In this document: positions 15,147 to 23,388 of the stretch, one piece after another
How the letters are laid out: every line of letters starts with the position of its first letter
Numbering within the stretch: position 1 is the stretch's first letter
Assembly (NCBI RefSeq): GCF_029968095.1
Contig: NZ_JASCIR010000001.1
Location: forward strand, 310,001 to 374,000
Direction of reading: 5' to 3'
Source of the DNA: Streptomyces solicavernae
GTDB taxonomy: Bacteria > Actinomycetota > Actinomycetes > Streptomycetales > Streptomycetaceae
DNA length: 64,000 nt
Translations under genes and position numbers: made by a program
Notes under the pieces: generated by a model
Seen by the model: the letters and a program-made list of their open reading frames with translations, nothing else
Database searches by the model: none
Told to the model about the DNA's origin: nothing

Positions 15147-16634
15147 GTGTCCCACATGACCCCACCCCGCCCGCTCCCCTGGTACCGCGAAGTCGGCCGT
15201 ACGCAGTGGAAGTCCTTCGCCGCCGCCTGGATCGGCTATGTCCTGGACGGCTTCGACTTCGTCCTGATCGCCCTCGTCCTGACCGAGATCAGCGACGAGT
15301 TCGGCCTGAGCACGGTCCAGGCCGCCAGCCTGGTGTCCGGCGCGTTCATCACGCGCTGGCTCGGCGGCGCGGTGCTCGGCGCGCTCGGCGACCGCTACGG
15401 CCGCAAGCTGTCCATGGTCCTGAGCATCGTCCTGTTCTCCGTCGGCACGTTCGCCTGCGGCTTCGCCTGGGACTACACCAGCCTGTTCGTGGCGCGGCTC
15501 GCCATCGGCATGGGCATGGCCGGCGAGTACAGCGCCAGCGCCACGTATGTCATGGAGAGCTGGCCCGCCCGCGTCCGCAACCGGGCCAGCGGCTTTCTGA
15601 TCTCCGGCTTCTCGATCGGTTCGGTGCTCGCCGCGCAGGTCTACAACTGGGTCGTGCCCACGCTCGGCTGGCGCTGGATGTTCTACGTGGGTCTCGTCCC
15701 GATCGTGATGGCGCTGTGGATGCGCCGGACGCTGCCCGAGGCCACCGAGTGGACCCAGGCCGTCGGGGAGCGGGAGGCGAAGCCGAACCCGTTCCGCCCG
15801 CTGTTCGCCGACCGGACCCGTGCGACGGTCAACACGGTGCTCGCGGTGGTCGCGACGGTCTCCCTCTTCGCCGTGTTCACCCCGCTCGGCACGGGTCTGG
15901 TGCCGGTCCTTTCGGTGCTCGCCGGACTGTCTCTGGCCGCGTTCGCGGTGCAGCTGGGCGGCCGGCGCGGCTGGCCGCTGTACCTGGCGATGATCGTCAC
16001 GGTGTTCTTCGCGTTCCTCTACACCTGGCCGATCCAGGCCCTGCTGCCCACGTATCTGAAGACCGAGCTCGGCTACAGCGCGGACCAGGTCACCGACGTC
16101 CTGTACTTCGCGGGCTTCGGCACGATGGCGGGCTGCTGGCTCGCCGGGTTCGTCGGCGACTGGATCGGCACGAAGAAGGCGTACGCGTTCACGCTGCTCG
16201 CCTCGCTCGTGTTCGTGTTCCCGGTGTTCGCGGTCCAGGACGACCTGCTGCTCCTGGGTGCGCTGCTGTTCGTGCTGCAGGCGTTCAGCTTCGGCATCTC
16301 GGGACTGCTTCCGCGGTACATCGGCGGGCACTTCCCCACGGAGGTACGGGGAGCCGCGCTCGGTTTCACGTACAACGTGGGGGCGCTCGGCGGCGCCGTC
16401 GCGCCGGTGCTCGGTGCGCAGTTGGCGTCCGGCATGGACCTGGGGCAGGCGCTCGCGGTGCTGACGTTCGCGGGGACGGTCCTGGTCGTCGTCCTGGTCG
16501 GCTTCGACGTGCCGGGGCGGCTCGGCCGGCTCACCGACCCGGACAGCGTGCCGGACCACCTGGCGGCGTCCGCCGCCGCGGCGCCGGACGGCCTGCCGGA
16601 GCGGCAGCCGCAGGGGCAGCCGCAGGCCGGCTGA
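15147..16634 (+). CDS. MFS transporter, sialate:H+ symporter-like
   Basis: The 495-aa protein has twelve predicted TM helices, with the MFS signature GDRYGRKLSM between TM2 and TM3 and GFVGDWIGTKKAY in the second half. The N-terminal WKSFAAAWIGYVLDGFDFVLIALVL is typical of the sialate/lactate:H+ symporter branch. A weakly conserved extra helix pair between TM6 and TM7 (VLAVVATVSLFAVF, VLSVLAGLSLAAFAVQL) is as in NanT, which has 14 helices. The C-terminus is Ala/Gln/Pro-rich. GTG 15147 is chosen because TCTGGAG ends five bases before it. Its position as the last gene of the nan-type set supports sialic-acid import. Confidence 0.88.
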   Translation: MSHMTPPRPLPWYREVGRTQWKSFAAAWIGYVLDGFDFVLIALVLTEISDEFGLSTVQAASLVSGAFITRWLGGAVLGALGDRYGRKLSMVLSIVLFSVGTFACGFAWDYTSLFVARLAIGMGMAGEYSASATYVMESWPARVRNRASGFLISGFSIGSVLAAQVYNWVVPTLGWRWMFYVGLVPIVMALWMRRTLPEATEWTQAVGEREAKPNPFRPLFADRTRATVNTVLAVVATVSLFAVFTPLGTGLVPVLSVLAGLSLAAFAVQLGGRRGWPLYLAMIVTVFFAFLYTWPIQALLPTYLKTELGYSADQVTDVLYFAGFGTMAGCWLAGFVGDWIGTKKAYAFTLLASLVFVFPVFAVQDDLLLLGALLFVLQAFSFGISGLLPRYIGGHFPTEVRGAALGFTYNVGALGGAVAPVLGAQLASGMDLGQALAVLTFAGTVLVVVLVGFDVPGRLGRLTDPDSVPDHLAASAAAAPDGLPERQPQGQPQAG

Positions 16635-16652
16635 CCGTCCGCCCCGCGAGAC

Positions 16653-16667
16653 GGTGTGGGCCACACC
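16653..16667. promoter_or_regulatory. GGTGTGG-g-CCACACC palindrome upstream of the Cyt-like gene
   Basis: A perfect 7-bp inverted repeat with a one-base centre, 102 bp before the Cyt-homologue start and 19 bp after the transporter stop. It may be an operator or a small terminator stem. Between it and the gene lies a purine-rich repeat of AGAGCCAGAGCAC units (about 16711-16760). Confidence 0.4.
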
Positions 16668-16768
16668 ACACCGGCAAAGGCATACTGTCGCCCGCCAGTT
16701 GATCACGCGAGGCACAGAGCCAGAGCCAGAGCACAGAGCCAGAGCACAGAGGCACAGGGGAGAAGCCG

Positions 16769-17431
16769 ATGACGGACACGACGACGGACCACGGCAGCAC
16801 ACAGCCCGGACAGTCCACCGCCCCCCGCACTCCCCGCACGCCTCACACTCCCCGCTCCCCTGTCGCCTTCAAGCCCGTGATCGCGGTGACCCCCGCCTGC
16901 GCCGAGCAGGCGGGGGCCGCCGAGGCCCGGCTCCAGTCGGCGCTCGCCGAGGCCACGGAGACGGCCGGGGCATTCCGCTTCGGTCCCGTGCAGGCGGCGG
17001 CGAAGGAGCTGCCGGGCGCGTCGATCGTCCGGATCATCCCCGGCTTCGGGCTGCAGGAGCAGGCGCCGACGCACGTCATGGTGCTCACCCTGAAGCAGGC
17101 GGTCCGCCAGGCGCTGTCGCTGCCGCTGGGCGACGAGGCCTTCTGGGAGCGGGTCGAGGAGACTCTGACGTCCGCGTTCATCGGCCTCGGCGACCAGCTG
17201 GACGCCCCGCACCTGGTCCTGCATCCGGCGGACGAGGGCACGCGCTACGACTACCACCTGCTGTTCGCCCTCCAGGACGAGGAGACCGAGGGATTCCTCT
17301 ACGTGGTCGCGTTCTGCGTCCACGTGACGGTGGGCCTCGACCGGGATCAGGTCCTCGGCCTCTCGGTGACGGACCCGGCGCCGTACACGCTGGGCCTTGA
17401 CGCGCTGTGCGTACGCCAGCCGGTGGGCTGA
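16769..17431 (+). CDS. Cyt-type (type-2) cytolytic delta-endotoxin homologue
   Basis: The 220-aa protein aligns by eye along its length with the Bacillus thuringiensis Cyt1/Cyt2 fold. FWERVEETLTSAFIGLGDQLD corresponds to the Cyt FWNSVEATIKGTF-NLDTQID helix, YDYHLLFALQDEETEGFLYVVAFCVHVTVGLDRDQVLGL to the YYYNILFSIQNEDTG-PLAFEVSVDVEKQKVL strands, and PYTLGLDAL to the last strand. The N-terminus (about residues 1-32) is a Thr/Pro/His-rich tail, perhaps the equivalent of the propeptide that is removed to activate Cyt toxins. No signal peptide is present, as in Cyt toxins, which accumulate in the cell. RBS GGGGAG precedes the ATG. No accessory p20-like gene is seen. Pore formation is inferred from the family. 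Confidence 0.8.
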   Translation: MTDTTTDHGSTQPGQSTAPRTPRTPHTPRSPVAFKPVIAVTPACAEQAGAAEARLQSALAEATETAGAFRFGPVQAAAKELPGASIVRIIPGFGLQEQAPTHVMVLTLKQAVRQALSLPLGDEAFWERVEETLTSAFIGLGDQLDAPHLVLHPADEGTRYDYHLLFALQDEETEGFLYVVAFCVHVTVGLDRDQVLGLSVTDPAPYTLGLDALCVRQPVG

Positions 17432-17475
17432 ACTCGGGACCCGCCGCGGCCGGACTCCCCGGCTACGGTGGCCGG

Positions 17476-17961
17476 ATGGAACAGCGCATCAGCCTGATCA
17501 CGCTCGGCGTCCGCGACCTGGCCCGCTCCCGTTCCTTCTACGAGGCCCTCGGCTGGCGCGGCCAGGAGGTCCAGGAGACGGTCTTCTTCCAGGCGGGCGG
17601 CCAGGGCCTGGTCCTGTGGGACCGCGCAAAGCTGGCCGCCGACTGCGGGGTGGAGTCCGCCGAGGCTCCCGACACCTCCGGCTTGGGCGGCTTCGGCGGC
17701 TCCGGCGGATTCGGCGGATTCGGCGGTATCGCCCTCGCCCACAACGTCCGCTCGGCGGCGGAGGTGGACGAGCTGCTCGCCACGGCCCGGCGGGCGGCGG
17801 CACGCATCACGAAACCGGGCAGGCTATCCGAACTCGGCTTCTACACCGGCGTGTTCCTGGACCCGGACGGCCACGCCTGGGAGATCGCCCACAACCCGGG
17901 GTTCCCGTTGTCGGACGACGGCTCGCTCACGATTCCCGACCTGACGCAGGACGAGGGCTGA
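17476..17961 (+). CDS. VOC (glyoxalase/dioxygenase superfamily) protein with Gly/Phe-rich insert
   Basis: The 161-aa protein begins ISLITLGVRDLARSRSFYEALGW, the usual start of a VOC module, and ends with FYTGVFLDPDGHAWEIAHNPGF, supplying the terminal metal-ligand Glu of the fold. Between the two beta-alpha-beta modules lies a repeat of GGF/GGS units (about residues 77-91; DNA 17690-17727), a minisatellite taken into the coding sequence. The substrate is unknown; the family includes lactoylglutathione lyases, antibiotic-binding proteins and dioxygenases. It starts 45 bp after the Cyt homologue and may share its transcript. Confidence 0.85.
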   Translation: MEQRISLITLGVRDLARSRSFYEALGWRGQEVQETVFFQAGGQGLVLWDRAKLAADCGVESAEAPDTSGLGGFGGSGGFGGFGGIALAHNVRSAAEVDELLATARRAAARITKPGRLSELGFYTGVFLDPDGHAWEIAHNPGFPLSDDGSLTIPDLTQDEG

Positions 17962-18035
17962 CGGCCCTGCGCTCTTCCCCGCCCCGCCCCTGAACCCCGT
18001 TTCGAAGGCCAGCCCCGGAGCACGAGCCGAGTTTC

Positions 18036-18057
18036 AGCCCGTCCGGCGTTTGAACCA
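18036..18057 (+). repeat. Copy of the Streptomyces interspersed repeat
   Basis: CAGCCCGTCCGGCGTTTGAA matches the element arrayed at 11201-11310 with one substitution. It is next to a run of seven A residues that forms the T-tract of the leftward terminator. Confidence 0.7.
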
Positions 18058-18107
18058 GCAAAAAAAGCCGCCGCATTTCGGGCGATCCCCCGCGTCGCCC
18101 GAAATGC
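18054..18107 (-). terminator. Leftward intrinsic terminator upstream of the TetR gene
   Basis: GCATTTCGGGCGA (18073-18085) and its exact complement (18095-18107) form a 13-bp stem. On the minus strand it is followed by GGCGGC and seven T. No minus-strand gene lies immediately to the right; the first minus-strand transcript that would reach it is that of the LVIVD gene, reading antisense through tetR. Confidence 0.75.
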
Positions 18108-18160
18108 GAACGGCCTGGCCGGGACGGATCCCGCAGGGGTCCGGCCGACACCGCGCTGAG

Positions 18161-18184
18161 TATAGTTGGCTGGGAGCCAGTCAA
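18161..18184 (+). promoter_or_regulatory. TetR promoter -10 with overlapping autoregulatory operator
   Basis: TATAGT (18161-18166) is a near-consensus -10 box. It overlaps the palindrome TTG-N-CTGG-NNN-CCAG-N-CAA (18166-18184), 16 bp before the TetR start. The placement over -10 and +1 is that of a TetR autorepression site. Confidence 0.65.
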
Positions 18185-18199
18185 CGCAGGAGTTACAGG

Positions 18200-18982
18200 A
18201 TGTCTCCCCGAAGCGCAGCGGTCAACGAGGAATTGCGGCGGCGGTCCCGCGAGCGGCTGCTCGACGCGGCCGTGACGCTCGTGGGCGAGCGCGGCTACGA
18301 GGCGACGACGCTCGGTGACATCGCGGACCTGGCCGGTTCGGCGCGCGGCCTGATCTCGTACTACTTCCCCGGCAAGCGCCAGCTGCTGCAGTCCGCCGTG
18401 CACCGCCTGATGCACCTCACCCTGGAAGCCGGCCTGGAGCGGGAGCCGCGTACCGACGACGGGCGGGAGCGGCTCGCCCGGGCGATCGACTCGATCCTCG
18501 GCCTCGCGCAGGAGCGGCCGGTGCTGATGCGGACGCACATGGCGGGCATCCTGCAGGCCGAGGGCTTCGTGCAGTGCCCGGAGCAGCAGCGGCTCGCGGA
18601 GCTGCTGAAGGACACGGTGCGGCGGTACGGCGCCGAGGACGTGGACGTGGACGTCGAATACCCCTTGCTGCGCGCCCTGTTGATGGGCGCCGTGGTCGCC
18701 GTGCTGCTCCCGGGCGCACCGATGCCCGCGGGCACGCTGCGCGCCGAGCTGTTCCAGCGGTACGGGCTCGACTGGGAGTCCGGGTTCCCGCCGGGCGAGA
18801 AACCGCCCGGCGGTCACCGTTCGACGCTGGCCCCGGTGGGCGGCGCGCAGCCGCACACCGGGGCGAGGGGCGAGCCGTCGACCGTGCCGCGGCCCGCCGA
18901 TGCCCGTCAGGCGGCTCAGTCGGCCCAGTCGGCTCAGTCGGCCCAGTCGGCTCAGGCGGCTCAGGCGGCTCAGGCGAAGTAG
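18200..18982 (+). CDS. TetR/AcrR-family regulator with repetitive C-terminal tail
   Basis: The 260-aa protein has a TetR HTH at about residues 14-60 (LLDAAVTLVGERGYEATTLGDIADLAGSARGLISYYFPGKRQLL) and a helical ligand domain to about 195. The remaining 60 residues are low complexity and end in AQS/AQA triplets produced by a 9-bp DNA repeat (about 18915-18975). The ATG at 18200 follows CAGGAG, and a palindrome over the -10 box suggests autorepression. It converges with the LVIVD gene and overlaps it by 13 bp. The ligand and other targets are unknown. Confidence 0.88.
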   Translation: MSPRSAAVNEELRRRSRERLLDAAVTLVGERGYEATTLGDIADLAGSARGLISYYFPGKRQLLQSAVHRLMHLTLEAGLEREPRTDDGRERLARAIDSILGLAQERPVLMRTHMAGILQAEGFVQCPEQQRLAELLKDTVRRYGAEDVDVDVEYPLLRALLMGAVVAVLLPGAPMPAGTLRAELFQRYGLDWESGFPPGEKPPGGHRSTLAPVGGAQPHTGARGEPSTVPRPADARQAAQSAQSAQSAQSAQAAQAAQAK

Positions 18983-20469
18983 TTGGGCTGCGTCTGCACG
19001 TTGAGCTCGTGCATCCGGACCCGCTTCGCCGGATCCGTACGCCTGTCGTCGATCTTCAGCACGTCGAGGCCCTTGGCCATGTCGTTCGAGTAGATGTGGC
19101 CGTTGTAGTAGTACGCCGACCACGAGCCGCCCGTCCGGCTGCCGTCCGTGGACAGCGGTCCGCGCTCGAAGTACGCGATCTCCTTCGGCTTCGACGAGTC
19201 GGTGAAGTCCCAGACGGAGACGCCGCCCTGGTACCAGGCCTGGACCATGAGGTCCTTGCCCTTGACCGGGATCAGCGAGCCGTTGTGGGCGACACAGTTC
19301 TCGGTGTCCGCCTGGTGGCGCGGGATCTTGAAGTAGCTCTTGAAGACCAGCTTGCGGTCGTCGCCCTTGCCCTTGATCTCGTAGATGCCGTCGGCGCCGC
19401 GCTCCGGTCCGACCTCCGCGTTGCAGGTGGCCGCGCCGCCGCCGCCGAGCTCGTCGGTGAAGACCACCTTGTCGGCGTCCTGGTTGAAGGTCGCCGAGTG
19501 CCAGAACGCGAAGTTCACGTTGTCCTGCACCTGGTCGATGACCTTCGGCTGCTCCGGATCCTCGATGTCGAAGAGGATCCCGTCACCCATGCACGCGCCC
19601 GCCGCGAGGTCCTTGGAGGGCAGCACGGTGATGTCGTGGCAGCCGGTGGTCTTCGAGACGCCCGGGTTGGTGGGCCCGCCCGGGTTGCCGCCGCCGTCCT
19701 CGCCCTCACCGGGGAACAGCACGGGGAAGCCGACGACCTTCGCCTTGTCGGGCGCGTTGCGCGGCACCTTGATGACGGAGATGCCGTCGTGCGGCGGCTG
19801 GCAGTCGGGGAACGTGGCGCTCGGCGAGTACGAGGAGACGTACACGTAGACGTTCCTGCGCTCAGGCACCAGGGTGTGGGTGTGCGAGCCGCAGGCGGTC
19901 TCGACGGCGGCGACGTACTTCGGGTTGCGCTTGTCGCTGATGTCGAAGACCTTCATGCCCTCCCAGGAGGACTTCTCGGTCGCCGGCTGCGTGGTGCTGT
20001 TGCAACTGCTGTCGCTGCGCGAGGAGTCGGTGGACAGGAACAGCAGGTTCCCGGAGACCGACACGTCGTTCTGCGAGCCGGGGCAGAGCACCTGGGCGAC
20101 GGTCCTCGGCTTCTTCGGGTTGCTGATGTCGAAGATGCGGAAGCCGTCGTAGTTGCCGGCGAAGGCGTACTTGCCCTGGAACGCCAGGTCCGAATTGGTG
20201 CCCGACAGTGCGCCCTTGGGGATGTTCGCGAGGTGCTCGATGTTGTCGGAGTGGACGATCTCGTTCGGCTCGGGTATCTCGCCGCTCTCGATCGCCTTTT
20301 CGGCCTCGGCCTGCTCGCTCTTCGAGACCTCGCGCTTGGTGGGCGCGTCGCCCGGGTCGGGGGTCGCCGCGGCAGGTCCAGCGGTCAGGAGTGCTGCGGC
20401 GAGTCCGGCGGCCGCGGCGAAGACGCCCAGGCGTCTACGTCGCGCTCGGGGTTCGATGAACAGGGTCAC
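18970..20469 (-). CDS. Secreted LVIVD-repeat beta-propeller protein
   Basis: The 499-aa protein starts at a GTG after AGGAGGGG. The N-terminus is Arg-rich (EPRARRRRLGVF) with an Ala/Leu core and a likely cleavage after PAAA near residue 36, so it is exported by Sec or Tat. The rest is a propeller of LVIVD-type repeats (GFRIFDISNPKKPRTV, GMKVFDISDKRNPKYV, GISVIKV, GILFDIEDPEQPKVI, GVSVWDFTDSSKPKEI, GLDVLKIDDRRTDP). Several Cys and His residues (GSHTHTL, GCHDITV, FAFWHSATF) may form disulfides or bind metal. The function of such proteins in Streptomyces is not established. There is no terminator between it and tetR. Confidence 0.85.
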   Translation of the reverse strand: MTLFIEPRARRRRLGVFAAAAGLAAALLTAGPAAATPDPGDAPTKREVSKSEQAEAEKAIESGEIPEPNEIVHSDNIEHLANIPKGALSGTNSDLAFQGKYAFAGNYDGFRIFDISNPKKPRTVAQVLCPGSQNDVSVSGNLLFLSTDSSRSDSSCNSTTQPATEKSSWEGMKVFDISDKRNPKYVAAVETACGSHTHTLVPERRNVYVYVSSYSPSATFPDCQPPHDGISVIKVPRNAPDKAKVVGFPVLFPGEGEDGGGNPGGPTNPGVSKTTGCHDITVLPSKDLAAGACMGDGILFDIEDPEQPKVIDQVQDNVNFAFWHSATFNQDADKVVFTDELGGGGAATCNAEVGPERGADGIYEIKGKGDDRKLVFKSYFKIPRHQADTENCVAHNGSLIPVKGKDLMVQAWYQGGVSVWDFTDSSKPKEIAYFERGPLSTDGSRTGGSWSAYYYNGHIYSNDMAKGLDVLKIDDRRTDPAKRVRMHELNVQTQPNYFA

Positions 20470-20737
20470 TGCGTCCCCTCCTAGTAGCCGTTCAGAGTTG
20501 AACGGTTCACGGACACCCGCAGTATCGTGCTCGCCATGCTCATATCAACAGATGGCAACGTACTTGTCATGGAAGTTTCTGATCACCTACGTAAGGAAGC
20601 GTGCTAGGACGGTCTCGTTCGAGCTCCCGAAGCCCCGAGGACGCGGCCCTGCTTCACGGGCTTCTCCACGGCCTTCGGTACGGGGCCCCGCGCAGCTCTC
20701 GTCACGTCCGTCAACACGTGTGCCACTGGAGGCAGTT

Positions 20738-21475
20738 GTGCCGAACCGCCGCAGATCGATGCGCTCCCACGTGCTCACCGCCGCAGCTGCGGTCGCCCTG
20801 ACCGGGGTCGCCCTGACCGGTTGTGACTCCTCGTCGGCAAGCGACAAGGCGGCCGCGGAGGGCTCCGGCAAGGACGGCCCGTCCGTGATCGCCCCGGGCA
20901 GACCCGGCGAGGAGAACGAGCGGCTCTCGCCCGAGGAGGCGGCCGCGAAGAGCGACGACGACACCCCCAATTCGGCGGACTTCGCCTACGCCGAGATGAT
21001 GATCGAGCACCACGCGCAAGCGCTTGTCATGACCGAACTCGTCCCCGAACGCGCCGACTCGGAGAAGGTGAAGCGCCTCGCGGACCGCATCAGCGCCGCA
21101 CAGGGGCCCGAGATCGACGCGATGAAGGGCTGGCTGAAGAAGCACGACGCCCACCGCCGCAAGGGGGACGGTTCCCGCGGTGGCTCGCACGGCGGCTCGC
21201 ACGGAGACCGCCACGGAGACAGCCACGGTGACGGCCACGGCGGCGCCTCGATGCCCGGGATGGCGACGGAGGCTCAGCTCAAGACGCTGCGCGCGGCGGA
21301 GGGCGCGGCGTTCGACGAACTGTTCCTGAAGCTGATGATCACGCACCACGGCGGCGCCGTGACGATGGCCACCGATCTGCTGGCCGAGGGCAACAACATC
21401 CGGATCGAGGAGATGGCCAACGACACGGTGGCCCAGCAGAGCGCCGAGATCAACCGGATGCGTGGCATGTCCTGA
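20738..21475 (+). CDS. DUF305-family lipoprotein
   Basis: The 245-aa protein starts at a GTG after TGGAGG. It has RRR before a hydrophobic segment that ends in the lipobox ALTGC (about residue 28), so it is a lipoprotein. The DUF305 core has two His-pair helices, FAYAEMMIEHHAQALVMTEL and LMITHHGGAVTMATDLL. Between them is a His/Gly/Asp-rich loop of GGSHGD units (about 147-170), which would bind metal ions well. DUF305 proteins are ferritin-like helical bundles, and some are associated with copper or oxidative stress. No copper genes are adjacent, so that role is only a suggestion. Confidence 0.88.
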   Translation: MPNRRRSMRSHVLTAAAAVALTGVALTGCDSSSASDKAAAEGSGKDGPSVIAPGRPGEENERLSPEEAAAKSDDDTPNSADFAYAEMMIEHHAQALVMTELVPERADSEKVKRLADRISAAQGPEIDAMKGWLKKHDAHRRKGDGSRGGSHGGSHGDRHGDSHGDGHGGASMPGMATEAQLKTLRAAEGAAFDELFLKLMITHHGGAVTMATDLLAEGNNIRIEEMANDTVAQQSAEINRMRGMS

Positions 21476-21659
21476 GCAACCGCAGCCGCGCCGGACCACG
21501 TCAAGCCGGGCGACGCCAGGGCGCGCCGGGCCGCCCCGGCCACGCCGGGCCACGCCGGGCCGCGTGCGCCTCCCCGTGCGGGCGCGGCGGTGCGATGCTG
21601 GAAGCACCCCGGGGCACCACCCCTCGGAACTGGGCACCACCCTTCGGAAGGAGCCCGCC

Positions 21660-23159
21660 GTGCTGCATGTCGCCGTCGTCGGATCGGGACCGAGCGGGGT
21701 CTACACCGCCCAGACCCTGCTGGCGCACGCGCACTCCGCGGAGACCGGACAGCCGGGCGCCGCAGCTCCTGGGGCTCCCGGGGCTCCCGCGGCTTCCGCG
21801 GCTTCCGGGGCTTCCGCAGCTCCTGGGGCTCCCGGGGCTCCCGCGGCTTCCGGCGCTGACGTCCGCGTCGACGTTCTCGACCGGCTGCCGTGCCCGTACG
21901 GCCTGGTCAGATACGGCGTGGCGCCGGACCACGAGAAGATCAAATCACTGCAGAACAACCTGCGTACGGTCCTCGACGATCCACGCGTACGCTTCCTCGG
22001 CGGCGTCGAGGTCGGCCCCGGCGGCGTCTCCCCCGCGCAGCTCCTGGAGCTGTACGACGCGGTGGTGTACTGCGTGGGCGCGGCCACCGACCGGCATCTG
22101 GGCATCCCCGGCGAGGAGCTGCCGGGGAGCTGGTCGGCCACCGAGTTCGTGTCCTGGTACAGCGCCCACCCGGACGCGGCCGGGAACGGTTCCGCTCGCG
22201 CCTTCGTACGCGGGGTGCGCTCGGCCGTCGTGATCGGCGTGGGGAACGTCGCGGTGGACGTGACCCGCATCCTCGCCCGCGGCGCCGACGAGCTCCGGCC
22301 CACCGACATGCCGCAGGGCGTCCTCGACGCGCTGGCCGGGAGCGCGGTGCGGGACGTGCACATGGTGGGCAGGCGCGGCCCCTCGCAGGCCAGGTTCACG
22401 ACGAAGGAGCTGCGGGAACTCGGCACCCTCGCGGACGCCGAAGTCCTGGTGGACCCGGCCGAGTTGGCGCTCGACCCCGCCTGCGCCGACCTCGCCTCGC
22501 TGCCCGCGCCGAACCGTCGCAACGTAGAGGTCCTCAAGGCCTGGGCCGACCGGCCGCCGCAGGGCCGCGCCACTCGCCGGATCCACCTGCGCTTCTTCCT
22601 GCGCCCCGTCGAACTCCTGGCGGCGGAGGGGCGGGTGGCCGCGGTGCGGTTCGAGCGGACCGAACCGGACGAGTCGGCCGGAGCGGGCGGGGTGCGCGGC
22701 ACGGGCAGGTTCGAGGAGATCCAGGCGGAGTTGGTGCTGCGCTCGGTCGGCTATCGCGGGGTCGCGCTGGAGGGGATGCCGTTCGACCCCGCGTCGGGCA
22801 CGGTGCCGCACGAGGCGGGCCGGGTGCTGCGTGCGGGGCGGGTCTCGCCCGGCGAGTACGTGGCGGGCTGGATCAAGCGCGGCCCGACCGGTGTGATCGG
22901 CACGAACCGTCCGTGCGCGAAGGAGACCGTCAACTCCCTGCTGGCCGACGCCGGTTCACGCCCCCACCCGCACGGCTCCGCCGACCCGCTCACCGCCCTG
23001 CGCACCCTCGGCCTCCGCCCGGTCGAGTGGACCGGCTGGCAGTCCATCGAACGCGCGGAGTCCGCCCTCGGCGCCTCCCTCGGCCGGGGCCCGGTGAAGA
23101 TCCCGGACTGGGCGGGGCTGTTCGCTGCGGCGCGCGGGGGTACGGGGACAGACGAGTAG
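21660..23159 (+). CDS. Ferredoxin--NADP+ reductase, FprA/adrenodoxin-reductase type
   Basis: The 499-aa flavoprotein has the FAD-binding VAVVGSGPSGVYTAQTLL at the N-terminus, CPYGLVRYGVAPDHEKIK, the second nucleotide-binding VVIGVGNVAVDVTRILAR, VGRRGPSQARFT, RSVGYRG and the C-terminal GWIKRGPTGVIGTN, all typical of mycobacterial FprA and adrenodoxin reductase. It would pass electrons between NADPH and ferredoxin. A Gly/Ala/Pro/Ser repeat (about residues 32-63, DNA 21755-21850) is inserted in the loop after the first FAD-binding helix. Usual family length is about 455, consistent with this insert. The GTG start follows GAAGGAG. Confidence 0.92.
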   Translation: MLHVAVVGSGPSGVYTAQTLLAHAHSAETGQPGAAAPGAPGAPAASAASGASAAPGAPGAPAASGADVRVDVLDRLPCPYGLVRYGVAPDHEKIKSLQNNLRTVLDDPRVRFLGGVEVGPGGVSPAQLLELYDAVVYCVGAATDRHLGIPGEELPGSWSATEFVSWYSAHPDAAGNGSARAFVRGVRSAVVIGVGNVAVDVTRILARGADELRPTDMPQGVLDALAGSAVRDVHMVGRRGPSQARFTTKELRELGTLADAEVLVDPAELALDPACADLASLPAPNRRNVEVLKAWADRPPQGRATRRIHLRFFLRPVELLAAEGRVAAVRFERTEPDESAGAGGVRGTGRFEEIQAELVLRSVGYRGVALEGMPFDPASGTVPHEAGRVLRAGRVSPGEYVAGWIKRGPTGVIGTNRPCAKETVNSLLADAGSRPHPHGSADPLTALRTLGLRPVEWTGWQSIERAESALGASLGRGPVKIPDWAGLFAAARGGTGTDE

Positions 23160-23201
23160 CCGCGCACGCGCGGCGCGGGCTCAGACCTCGCCCAGGCGCG
23201 T

Positions 23202-23388
23202 GGGCTCAGTCAGGTCCTGTCCGGGCGCGCGGGCTCAGTCAGGTCCTGTCCGGGCGCGCGGGCTCAGTCAGGTCCTGTCCGGGCGCGCGGGCTCAGTCAG
23301 GCCCTGTCCGGGCGCGTGGGCTCAGGCCCGGCCAGAAGGGGCTCAGACCCAGTCCAGGCGCGCGAGCCCAGGCCCGCTCAGAGGGGGC
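23202..23388. repeat. 29-bp tandem repeat between ferredoxin reductase and arsR-type gene
   Basis: Units beginning GGGCTCAGTCAGGTCCTGTC start at 23202, 23231, 23260, 23289 and 23318, an exact 29-bp period, then decay into degenerate copies up to the ArsR stop. The four full units are nearly identical, with one substitution in the fourth. There are no unique spacers, so it is not a CRISPR array. Confidence 0.9.

Noticed and set aside
23202..23388. A CRISPR array
   Set aside because: The 29-bp units are directly joined with no unique spacers, and no cas genes are present, so it is a minisatellite.
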